Positions 35,655 to 46,664 of a DNA stretch of 64,000 bases are shown here, one piece after another. The notes under the pieces are model-generated. The model was not told the DNA's origin and did no database searches. It worked only from the letters and a program-made list of their open reading frames with translations. The DNA lies in NCBI GenBank assembly GCA_003116995.1, contig BDSL01000153.1, positions 106,710-170,709 on the forward strand, given 5' to 3'. This stretch comes from Yamagishiella unicocca. Its lineage: Eukaryota; Chlorophyta; Chlorophyceae; Chlamydomonadales; Volvocaceae. A program made the translations under genes and the position numbers. The stretch's first letter is position 1. Every line of letters starts with the position of its first letter.

Positions 35655-38288
35655 TCCCGCAGGTTGTTTACGTGCGCACCTAGAGGGCACCTAGAGGGCA
35701 CCTAGAGGGCACCGCTTGATTGGTTGACTTCGGAGCCGCCCCAGCCAGCCGCAACTACCGTATGGACCCGGCACCGAGAGTGGTCGGGCGGGCGATGTGG
35801 CCTTTGGGCCTTAGCAAGTGGGGGTTATTCGCCCGGCTGCGTTAGATATTCAGGCACATGCGACTAAGCGTGGGCAGCCAACGCCATTTGTGTGTCATAC
35901 ACGGCTCCGGTGTGTGGTATGTAGGTTATATTAGGGTGTGCCCTGCAAAGGGCGCCAGAGGTCCGGCCCACCCACTACACCCGAGAGGGCGCATTTTGGG
36001 AGAAGGGCAGGCGGGACGTGATTTGGGAGGAGCGGAAACGAGCCTCCCGGAGGTAGGCGACCCTCAATTGCGTGGCTGAGATAGCCCTCCTTGCGTGGCC
36101 TTATCCGTAAGGGGTCCGAAAACCTAGACAAGAAATAAACCGTCTGCTGGCCGGCATCGCGGCTGCTTGGTATTCTGGCTGGTGGGTCTGATTTTGCTGG
36201 TGAGCCTGCCTGGTGCAGCCTGGCTGGCGCAGGCCAATCAGCACAGCTCACATACTGTTGTTTGTTGCTGGTACGAGTGTTCGTTCCAGTGGGTTTTACT
36301 ACAACTCTGGAGCCATCGTGCACATCGTCTGGCACTGGTTGCTGGTGGCTGGTCCACCATTTTGGCTGGCTGCTGGTCCACCATTTTAGGCTTTTCCTGA
36401 TAGCTTGCATTAGAGGACGTGGTAGAAGGCATTCAATGATCTCACAACGAGCCTGTAACCCGCGCGCTGTTTCAGCACTGGGCCAAACATTGCACAGCCA
36501 GGCTTGCTCGCTTGCGTACCCGGATGCAGTGCATCCCGCTTCACACACCCCTGCACCCGATCAGCAGGTCCAAACGCGCACTCCCCAAGACGGCCATTAA
36601 TCGCGATCTGTAAAACCTCCTCAACGACCTGCGGCATGAAAAGCTAAAAGTGGGTTTCACTCGAGCTGTTGGGCAGGTGGTTCCCTCCCTGCCTGGCTTG
36701 TCGGCAACAGCCCCGTGGCACTACTTGCTGGTAGTCGGTTACGGGTGTTGTTGTTGTTGTTGTACTTGTTACAGTGGGCTCCAGACCTTAAAAAGTGTTG
36801 TCATGTTGGTTGGCAGTTGGGGCCTGAACGCTCACCCACAACCTCCAACGACCTGACGTCGATGGCGGGATAGCCCGCAAGTGAGGACCCAGCAGCAAGT
36901 GGTACCATGCGGCGTCGGGAGGTGTCGTTGGGCTTCCGTGCTCCACATCACAACCAGGCACAGCTTGGGCACAGCCGATTGCTTGGAGCGCCCTTCATTA
37001 CGCGTCCCACCCTCAAAACATGCGTCAGACGACTGAGCCGCATAAGGACGTATCAGATAAGTCACGGCAGCCTTCGAAATTGCTTCCGCACAGGGAGAGC
37101 TGTGAGGACTCGGGGACGTCCGCAAGCCCGGGAGGGCCCAGGAAAATAGGGGACCCCATGCCGATGTCTCACCGTACGAGAAGCCCAACCTCGAACTTTC
37201 GCTATTCCATCTTAGCAGCCAGCAGGCGCCCCGAAAGGCACGAGGAGAACTGGACGCCCGCCTCGCCCATGAAGGCCCCCGACAAAAAGGCAACACAGGC
37301 ACCTCAAAAGCCCACCGCAGGAAAAACGAGCGGACCAGACAGCCCGGACCGACTGGGTGGGGACAGGAACCCCCGGCGGCCCAGCGCACCACCCGCACGA
37401 GAAAAACGTGCTTAATTAGAGACACCGAATTGTTGGCCGAGGTGAGGTGCCTTGGTCTCCGTGACTGTTGGGGCGCCGACAGCCTCGCAGCGCTACCTTC
37501 CTAACCTACCCTGGCGTTGCTATGATGGTACAAAGCCCCCCTCTTGTCGATACATCGTCCGGAAGGGCGAACACGAGGTATGGTTTCCCCCTCTTGTCCT
37601 AGGTTCGCCCAGGTTTGCGGACACTGTAACATGACCAGCAAGGTTACAGGGACAACGGGCTGCCGGGAGAGGCGACGCTGGCGAATTCAGGCCTGTAATA
37701 CAATACAAAGCCTACGATTTCACCAACGCCCTCACACCGAACAATAACACAAAGCAAGCCTCGATCGATTTCTTATAAAACCTGGCAGCCAGACATCAGA
37801 ATGTTCGCCAGTCTTACGTCGCAGTCGCCACGGCAGGGCTCCCTCTCTTTTCGTCACCGACGAAAATGACGCCACTATCCACCAGCTATGTCAACGTGCT
37901 AGATCATTTAATCCCAAACCGGCCCGTACGCGATACGTGATGACCTATTTCCTGCCAGTCTGACACGTCTTTCTTGACGTAGCCCTGGCCGCATTCATCG
38001 CATTCATGTCTTCACCCTCGTGCGAACACAGAAGCATTATGCGGAAATATATACTACAAGTGAGTGTCTTGCACGTGCGTGCACGGATTGCCGGACAGTT
38101 CGTAAATCATGTATGATCGGCACATGGGGTAACAAATTTGTGGAGCCAACGTTGCTGTCCCAAGTGTGCACAGGGCCACGGCCTGCCCCTTGCCGAAAAC
38201 ATTTTTCATCTACCGGTGTAAGGCTAAACCTCACAGTCACGAAGCCTGGAACGGCCCTGTTGCGGAAGCGCTTGTCGTGAGTTTCATT
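35375..38288. other. no gene recognised
   Basis: About 2.9 kb with a (GGCA)n microsatellite at 35611-35652, three copies of an 11-bp GAGGGCACCTA repeat at 35684-35711, and a short direct repeat GGTCCACCATTTT (about 36352 and 36376). The open frame 37020-37415 is entered separately. No splice-consistent gene found. Confidence 0.5.
37020..37415 (+). CDS. doubtful ORF, disordered basic protein
   Basis: A 131-codon ATG-initiated frame, hydrophilic and rich in Pro, Ser, Arg and Lys throughout (MRQTTEPHKDVSDKSRQPSK...RPSAPPAREKRA). No family recognised and no intron or repeat support. It could be coding because the composition is homogeneous and free of repeats, but chance is as likely. Confidence 0.2.
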   Translation: MRQTTEPHKDVSDKSRQPSKLLPHRESCEDSGTSASPGGPRKIGDPMPMSHRTRSPTSNFRYSILAASRRPERHEENWTPASPMKAPDKKATQAPQKPTAGKTSGPDSPDRLGGDRNPRRPSAPPAREKRA

Positions 38289-40095
38289 ATGGATTCTGCT
38301 ACACCGTTGGTAGAAAGCGTAGTTCAGCCGCGGCACCAAGAGGCGTTGGCGGTGGTCTTGGGAGCCTGCTTCCTGATTATTGGCCTCTGCTCCTTTGCCG
38401 CCGTAATCCTGCTGATTCAACAATTCCAGCGCTCAAGCAACAGCAATGCTGTTAATACCAGGGTTCCCAGCCGGCGAGCAACAAAGGCCACTGTGAGTTG
38501 TATCGGGCCTCCGGCACAAACGCTCCCCTTCTGCGCGGCAACGGTGCTGTCCTTGTCCAACACGGCCTCGCATGATCTCAACCTGCTTTGCAAGCCACTT
38601 ACACCTTCCACAGCGACTTCTATGGCCACTACCAATCAGCGTGATTGTTCATTGCGCTTTCTTCCGCACATTCCCACCATGCCCCAGGCGATGACCACTC
38701 AATATCGTCCCCTCAGCGACACAACGCGGCGGCATCGGGGCGACTTGGCGTCATCCCTGGCCCGCCCGCCCAGCGGGTCTGCAGTTGGTCGGTCTGGCAG
38801 CTCTAGCCCGCGATCTATCCAAAGCACCGGAACCAACAATCCTTCCCCATTTGTCTTCACCCCCGCGGCACCACCGGCCAGCTCTGCCACTACCGCGGCC
38901 CCGAGCGCCGCGGCCGCCGCCCCCACCCCTGTTATCCCGGCTGCCGTCACTACCACGGCCAACGCCGCAGCGCCGCCTTCCATTTCCAACAGCGGTGCCA
39001 CCGGACCCGCAGCGACGAAGTCCATTGATTCAATCGACATCACGTTGCTGAGCCGCATCGACCAGGCCCTAGCCAGCGGCATCATGCGGCCCCAGGAGGC
39101 GACCCAGCTGCTCAAGTCATGTGGCTGCGACCTGGTGAGAGGACCGGCGGTGCGGTGTACGACACCGCACCCGAGGCGGGGGCTTGGTCGGCGGGCTGTG
39201 AGTGTGCTGAGGGGGGCCCAGAGGCAGCGGCACGAGCGAGGCGCGCTGCACTTGGCGGTTGACGCCAACCGCCCCAACCGCCCCAACCGCCCCAATAATG
39301 CAACCTCGTCCCGGCCCCCCGGTGCCGGCCGCAGGAGGAGCTGCTGCGAGAGGAGCTGGGTGAGCGAGAGGCCGTCGTCATCGGCCGCGGAGCTGTGCCG
39401 ATGGCGTCATCTGGCACCTCGCCCGCCGTGGCGTTGGGAAACACTCCTTGCCCGCAGCCTCCGCGCGCCCCACCGCCTCCGGAACCAGCTCCGAAGCCAG
39501 CAGCCCCGCGGCGCCCCGAAGCCCCTGCCTCTCCCGCTGCCGCATTCGGCCGCACCAGCCAAGCGGACCGCGACCCCGCTGCCGGGGCACCTGCCGCCAC
39601 CACCGCGGCCGGCACAGTCATCGACGACGCGCTGCTGCTAAAGATCGACCGGGCTCTGGCCAGCGGCTACATGCGTCCTGATCAGGCGACCCAGCTGCTC
39701 AAGTCGTACGGATGTGACGTGGTGAGTGCGGGCCCGCAGCGCGCTTCTGCCGGGGTCCGCGGCGTGTTGCGCGGGGGGGGTGCAGAAAAGAACCGGTAAA
39801 AGCGAGTGGGCGGGCGCCAGGACATGTGGTGGGTGGATACTGTAAGTCCGTAATTGGTGTGGGCGCTCCGGACCTCAGTCAGCGAATGCCCAGCCCACTA
39901 CCCCAGCCCCACTACCCCAGCTCCACTACCCCAGCCGTTCAAACCCCCCGCAAACAACATCCATCCGTACACCTCACCTGCCGGCATCTCGCCTTGTGTC
40001 CCTCGCAGGAGGAGCTGCTGCGGGAGGAGCTGGGCGGGGACAGCGGCGGCGACAGCGCCGTCCGCCGCATGCCCAGCGATACACTGTCCCTTTGA
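38289..40095 (+). CDS. membrane-anchored protein with tandem exon-split repeat
   Basis: Three exons (38289-39134, 39335-39721, 40009-40095) join in phase to 439 residues. After a short N-terminus there is one membrane segment at about residues 19-45 (VVLGACFLIIGLCSFAAVIL), then a Ser, Thr, Ala and Pro-rich linker. A roughly 47-residue unit occurs twice: SRIDQALASGIMRPQEATQL then LKSCGCDL, and LKIDRALASGYMRPDQATQL then LKSYGCDV. Each is followed, in the next exon, by EELLREELG. Thus a phase-0 intron sits at the same place in both copies, and the repeat arose by tandem duplication of an intron-containing segment. The helical ALASG.M...EAT.LL unit recalls short C-terminal oligomerisation domains such as SHOCT, but I do not assign it. 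Ends RRMPSDTLSL. Confidence 0.7.
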
Positions 40096-43000
40096 GCGAA
40101 GGGTGGTGTTTGGGGGACGTGCGTGTATGTGTGCGTGCGGTGAGGCAGGGGTTTGGGCAGGCGTGTGTCCAGGTGAATCGGGCCGCAAGGCCGAGCCCGT
40201 GGGGTGAGCTGTGAGCAGTGCACTGCGAGCGGAGTGATCCAAGTAGCGATAGCACCCAACGCAAAAGCGTCGCACGATGACCTGTATGTGTCAAGGAGGG
40301 GTATGGTTGGAAGTCCGGCGGTCGGAGGGAGATTTACGTGGCCGCGTGAAGCGGTGGCGGAGGGATCCAGCGTTGCAGAGGCCGGGTGGGCAGGCACGTC
40401 CCCCTCGGGCCCCCGCACCACCCCACCACGTGAGGCGCGTGCGGCTCTTGGAGTCCAGGGACGGCAGCGCACCGCGGCGGAGGCGTACGTGAGCGGAAAG
40501 TACGGTGCTTGCATGTCACCACGGTTTCGGAGCGAAGTAATACGACAAAATAAAATCGGCGTGCGCCTGAGGCACCCCACGTGGAATTGTTTGGAGCAGC
40601 CGCGGGGGGCAGCACTGCGCCGCTTGGGAATGATCTTTAAGTTACGCAATAATACGCCATAAAGTAAATAAGGGCGGGGGATTGGCGGCGAAGGCGCCTT
40701 CGTGCTGAGACGGGAGGCTTGGGATTGAGCTGCACGCGCGAGGGCGGGGCAACCATACGCTATGAGACCTGCACGGTCATTGATGCCGGTGGTGGTGGTG
40801 CTGACGGTTATGGTGGTGGTGGTGGTGCTGACGGTTATGGTGGTGGCGGTTGTGGTGGTGGTGGTTATGGTGGTGGTGGGTGGTGGTGGCGCTACACGCG
40901 GGTACTGTCGCGAGGCCGCCCGTGCTGTGCGGCGGTGGCACGATACTGTTTGCGTAGATCCGCCCTCGCGGTGTGTGCAGCCGGGAGTATTTGCTGGCTG
41001 GGCGGTGGTGCGCGCAAGGTACGGCACTGAATGCAGCTGGCGTCAGCGCGATGGCCTCCGCCACGCTGACGGGGGTGGGGTGCTCGCCGGTTGCCCAGAT
41101 GGCGCGGGCGCCAGGATCTCCTAATGGAGACACACAGGCATCTGGTGAGTTTGCGAGGGGGCTGGAGGGGGCTATGCTGCGGAGCGCCTGGTCGCTGCTA
41201 GCGCAAGGCTGACTCCTTGCTCGGGGGGGGTGATAAGAGAATACGCGAATCCACGGCCGACGAGCCGAGGGCGGTGAAGGGGGGGTGGCGCTGCTGCCGC
41301 CTGGAGGGTGATGCCCCCTCCAAGGCCAGGGCTCCAGGGCCAGGGCTCCAGGGCCAGGGCTCGGTCCGGCCCGGTAACGCAAGCGCGCGTCCGAGGCGGC
41401 CATCATGGCTCGTGACGTCCGCCGCTATGTTCTGTGCGGACGTGTGGGAGACGGCTGCGGTCTTGAGGCCCTGGGCCAGTCGGCCTGCCGTGATTGCATG
41501 CTGTTGAGCTGGGATGGAGGGAGGGGCTGCTGAGCTGGGATGGAGGGAGGGGCTGTTGAGCTATGTTGCCGGCCCCCCCAACCGAGATGTGCGAAGCAGT
41601 GGAGGGCCTGGCGCCGGAAGCGCCGGTGGCAGGCAGGTCGGCTGGTTGGGTTTCGTGTCCAGGGAGCGAGGGAGGGAGGCCTTTTGGGTAGAGGAGGGGG
41701 TTCTTGCGTTGGTCCCGGGGCGACTTGAGCACTGCCTGGTAGAGTACGGCGTTGCGGCGCTGTCGTGGGCGCACAATAAGAGCACGCGGAGCTCCGTGTG
41801 CGGGTGATCGTGGTGGTAGCGTTGCCTCGGCGGCAGTCGGCGGCCTTGCCTTTCTGAGTCCACGATTGCTGTTTGAGTCTCATGTCGCACTGAAGATGAC
41901 GCTAATCGTCTGTGGCCCCGCCACACAGCCAGCAAGCAAGCTGATGGCGACTGAGTGCGGTAGCAAACCCCCCTCGCCTCGCAGCCGTTGTGTCGGCGCG
42001 CGGGGGGGGAGCGCGCTGCTGCCCCATGCTCGGCGTCGCGGCCTTGTCTTGATGGAGCCGTGAGGCACCCAGCGGTAGTGATGTGATATGATGTGAGCTG
42101 CTAATGATGTGATGTGATGCCAATGCGTTAAAGAGCCTTCCACCATTTCACAGACATGTGCGGCGGCGCCGAGGGGTCGTGGCCACGCTAGAGGGTCGAG
42201 GGTTGAGGGGGCCAGCGCCTTCCTGCCTCCCGTTTGTCCGCGATTTGTGCGTCGTACGTCACGCCGTACATGCAACCGACGGCGCCCGAGTGCGAATAAA
42301 GGATGTGGTATGTAGGTCGCTATTTGTCCACGGTTTAGGACGTAGCGGGTGATGTAATCATGCGTGCAGGATAAATGGTTAGATGCAGGATTGCCATGCT
42401 CGCGAGGCGGCGGCGTTCCGCTGGTCTAGGTGCCACGGGGGTTGGAGGGGTGGGGGCATACGGGACCTGCCTGAGCGACCCCTGGGTCACCGGCCTTCCT
42501 GCCCGGCTGTTACGCAACTGTTAGGCGGCGACGCACGCTTCAGGCAGTTGAGCCGCGTGTTCGAAGATTACAAGGAATGCTATAATGTGGATCACTGGAG
42601 ACTTTTTCGTCCGCCACATGGAGGCCGACGATCTGCGTTGGCCCTAGTAGCGCCCCTGTAGGACTTGTCGGAGGCGCTTATGGGTGCTGGGGGGGGTCGT
42701 GGTGTTGGTTCGAGAGTTCAACAGAGGAGAGGCTGCACGGTCCGATTTGCGGTGAAGGGGATGCGGCTCATTCGCCCGCGCCTCGTCGGTGTGCGCAAAA
42801 CAGTTGAATGGGATGGAATAAACTGGACACTGCAAATGCTACTGCACTGGGGATGGCTTGGTGGTATTTAATACGGCTCGTTCCGGATTGGGAGAGGATG
42901 GCTGGGCTGTGGCAGAGCGGATGTGGGAGCGAGGAGCGGTGGGAGGGCGGGCGCATACTCGAGGTCAGGGCCCAGGCGCGAATGGCGCTAGGGGTGTACC

Positions 43001-43462
43001 GGATGAGGACAGGATAGCGAGCCGCCAGGTGGGCAGCGAGGTGGGCAGCGAGGGCAGGGATCTCCTCCCTGACGGGATGGGACCGGGGCGGCAAGTGGAC
43101 GTCGCCACCGCGGTGAAGTGCGCTGTGTGTTTTGGGAGGTCCTCGGGCCCCCCCCGCACGGGGAGGCCCCGAACCCCCCGGACAGGGCGCTGATTCGTTT
43201 AAGGTATGTGTACGGCGTGCGGAGTTGTTTGCTTGGGGTAGGATGGCCGGCTGGCTGTGTTGGCTGGCTGCATGATGTGTGGCAACTTCCCGCCGATCAT
43301 TCGTGGCCAGCAGCACTGCAGCAGCAACCCAGCCGACCCGGGGGGGAACTTCCCGGGGGTCATGAGGGAGGAGTCAGGCGATGAGGCCCGGGGTTGCTCC
43401 CTTTTGTGCGGCGAGGCGGGTTCTAGTCAGGTCGCGATACCATATTTGTAAGACGGTCCGTG
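40096..43462. other. no gene recognised; repeats
   Basis: Contains a GGTGGTGGTGCTGACGGTTA-type repeat (about 40785-40890), a 14-bp AGGGCTCCAGGGCC triplicate (about 41325-41365), a 26-bp duplicate (41514-41565), ATGATGTG-rich sequence (42078-42120), GACCCCTGGGTC at 42477-42488, and one copy of a dispersed 48-bp repeat (41233-41280). Confidence 0.5.
41233..41280. repeat. dispersed 48-bp repeat, copy 1
   Basis: Shares CGCGAATCCACGGCCGAC and most flanking bases with 47789-47836. Probably a fragment of a transposable or other dispersed family. Confidence 0.75.
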
Positions 43463-45106
43463 TAATGGTCGCCAGCGTGTCCCGTGATACCCCGTCGTTG
43501 TACTGCCCGGCCCTCCGCCTCATCTCTCAGCGCCGCCCCCCAGCGTCACGCGGGGTCCTCGCTTCCGTTAGTCTAGCCGCCGCCGATTTAGCTCAGCCGC
43601 CGAAGGTCGACATACGACCTCCGTCTTTCGTTTCCTTAACCAAGGTCTCCAGCATGCATCTCGAGACGTCTGCTCTAAAGCGGTTTTTCTCGCGAACACG
43701 GGTCTTCCTTGCAACCCCCTCCCCCTGCATCAGGTGGTCTATGTCGTCTCCTCAAGGGTTCCAGGTGCTCTGGGTGCACCGGCGACCCGGGTAGAAGGGG
43801 GTGGTTGCTACCTTGCCTAGGCCGTACGGCGACACAAACCAGCAAAGCAGCGCCCAGTCGCAGTTACGTCATCCCGACGTTGCGCATCTTTACATGCACA
43901 TCCGAGGGATCCTGCAATAACTCCTGACTCCAGCACTACAAGCGCTGGTGTACCCTAGCTTAGGACCCTAACGCCTGGGCAAACCCGGCTTTCCACTCCC
44001 ACTCGGTTGGGTCCTCTTATCATAAACTACAGTGTCATGCAGCACCCTGCGGCCCACGGGTCGCCGCAACTACGACATCGCCAGACCGCGCTGAGATGAC
44101 ACGTCTCGTGATTTGCCGTACATACACATCCTCAAGCGCTTCCCTCTCGAAAGTTCCCGCTCCCCCCTACGATGGTTGCGGCCCCCCGTCCACATCCATG
44201 GGGACACCACCGCTGCTCCGCAGCAGGAGCTCCAGGGAAGCGCGCGTGACGTCAGCCTCCGTCAGGGGACTAAAACCAACCGTCGCCGCTGTGCTGCCAC
44301 CGCCGCGGCCGCCGCCACCGTGCTGACCGAGAGGTAATGGTTGGTTGGGTTGGGTAACGCGTGGAGAAGGGGGTGGAGGGGGTCGCCGCCGTTGCGACGG
44401 CTGGTAGCGACCTGAGGAACCGGGGGTTACAGGAGAACCGGAGGGGGGGATTAATATTACGCCCGCGGAATGACAGGAGAGGATGAAGGAACGTTACTAG
44501 CTGGAGAGACGTTTACATCACGCGTTGAAGGTTGCACGCAGGAGAACTTGGGGGGTGGCGAGAAGACCGGGAGAATTTGGGAAGGGGTGGTGGTGGAAGG
44601 GGGGAAAGAGGGCACGCAAGGGAAGGCGCTGCACCCCCCGTCTCACTCGCCGTACCCCCTGATGCGTACCACCTGCTGCGACCCACTAACCCGCGACCTC
44701 GACCCATCACCCTTCTCCATCCACCATTGGTACGTTTGATGTTTCTTTCCGTGTCGAACCACGGGCTCCTCTCTCCCCCTAACACCATCAATACGGCAGC
44801 ACAGCCCGACATCGTCTGCCCGCGCAACCACCCACCCAACCACCCACCCACGCGTCTCCACTCCGCCCCACCCACCCACCGGCGGCCTCCACCCCGGTCC
44901 CCACTGGCCTCTGCGCCGGAGGGAGCAGCGAGGCAGGCAGGCGCCTGCCGCCGGACCGTGACGGCGCCAACAGCAACACAGCGGCCCCAGCCGGCGTGCC
45001 CCCGCCGCTGTGCTCGATGCCGCCGCCGCCGCCGTTGCCGCCACCTTCGTGTGGTGCGGCAGTAGCGGCGAGCGCTGGACGCTCCGTGGTGCGTCCTTAT
45101 GCCTGA
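43463..45106 (+). CDS. weak multi-exon gene candidate
   Basis: Function not recognised. The clearest exon-like pieces are an ATG-led stretch from 43463 (MVASVSRDTPSLYCPALRLI...), a piece at about 44190-44335 ending TVLTER with a GAG|GTAATG donor, and a terminal piece ending at a stop at 45104-45106 (PPPPPLPPPSCGAAVAASAG then RSVVRPYA). I could not connect them in one phase-consistent model. Treat as a possible plus-strand gene of low complexity. Confidence 0.2.
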
Positions 45107-46664
45107 GATCCGCGGCCAAGATCCGGGATCAGATCCTGTCCGCGCCGTTGCATGATTGTAGTACGGCGGGTCCGCAATGGGTTGCGTGGGCCGTCAGGGC
45201 GGCCGGGAGGGCCGTCAGGGGAGGGGCCATCTGGGTCCCGGGGTCATCCTAAAGACCGGTTAGGCTTACGTGGACTTCGGTTGACACGTACGGCGAGCAC
45301 CACCCCACGATCCCAGATGCACATAACACTGGGCAAATAGGAACGCACGGAATGCCGGTTGGGCGGAGGGGGGCGGTTGCCCCATAACGGGCCGGACGAC
45401 AGGGTCTTATGGGAGCGCCGTGTTGAGCACTATGGTGCGGACCGAAAGGCAAAGGAAGGTATCGCACTGGAAAACCTGGCTGGGGCTGGGCCCGGAGCAG
45501 GAACCCGCTGTCGCCGCTGATCGCCGGTCGCGCATAGCCCGGAGGCGCATACGGTTTAAACGGGTAGCCCCTCCCTCGCAAATCCTATGTCCCGCAGCAA
45601 GTCCCAAATTTAAAGTCTCCTACTTCCAGCAGCATGTTCCCCAATGATAGCATTGACAGGCCAACAACGAACGACAGAGCTCGGTGGGACCTTGACACCT
45701 ACCGCTGTAAGGGGACGCCTACACTTCTCGCCAGGGACGATGGAGATCCAGCGCAGAGGTGTAAATTTACTGCTTCGTTCCGTCTCTACTTGGTGAGGAT
45801 TGGGCAGGATGGCCCCACGCCCGCGAACGTCGCGCAGCGCGCTGACTTCCCTCGAATTGGCTTCAGCAGATGTGAAACCTTTCGCTCATGACAAACTGAA
45901 GCAAACATCTGATTCGCATACGCGCATGCTGGCGGCCGATGATGCTTGCTAAGAGTGGTGGAAAGAAAACGTGGTTCGCGACTTTTGGATCCCGGGCTCC
46001 GCGCGAACGTATACGAGCCGATGTTCCGCGCTGCAAGCATGCAAGGTGTAGGAAGTTGACTAACGAAACCAAACGAAGCGGCTGCATCAACATACGACCT
46101 TACAAATTCCTTCAGCGCGCCTCACAAGTACAGGATGCCCTGCACATCATTCTCAGGGTATCGTTCTGCGCTTCTGCCCTTCCTTCGCTCCATATGGCGC
46201 GCGCATGTAACAGCAGCTTGAGGGTTACGATATGTAGCCTAGGGGTATGTGCAACGGTGATGCCAAGCGGCACCAGCCCGCAAGGCGGCAGGCCGGGACG
46301 CTCGTGAGCCCAACCAGGTCTGACTTTGCCCCAGACGCACAAACAAGGCGCCGCGATGACTCAGCAGGACCCTCAGCTCCCCACTTCCTGCCGACACACC
46401 AGTACCACCCTGCCGTAAACCTGCCATAAACCCCCGAAGCAGCATCACGGCCGCCTGCGCAGCCCCACTGCATCACCCCCGGCTCGCCTGCCGCCCCCCC
46501 CCCCGGCCCTGCCGCCATGACGAAAGAGGTGCCCGCCCATCCCAGCTCCTGTACCCCTCCGCACCGCGCAGCCCCCTCGCCTCGTCCCCTGCCCTCCTCC
46601 CCTCCTCACCCCCCTCACCCCCCTCGACCTCGTGTCGCCGGGTCTCCGGGTCACCTCGTCGACA
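45107..46664. other. no gene recognised; probable 3' region of the Kelch gene
   Basis: Sequence from about 45.6 to 46.2 kb is AT-richer. TTACA at 46100-46104 (TGTAA on the minus strand) is a candidate poly-A signal for the Kelch gene, which would give a 3' UTR of about 560 bp. Confidence 0.4.

Noticed and set aside
40777..41406. Minus-strand ORF ending in a long His run
   Set aside because: The His-rich tail is the complement of a GGT repeat. The rest shows no motif or splice support.
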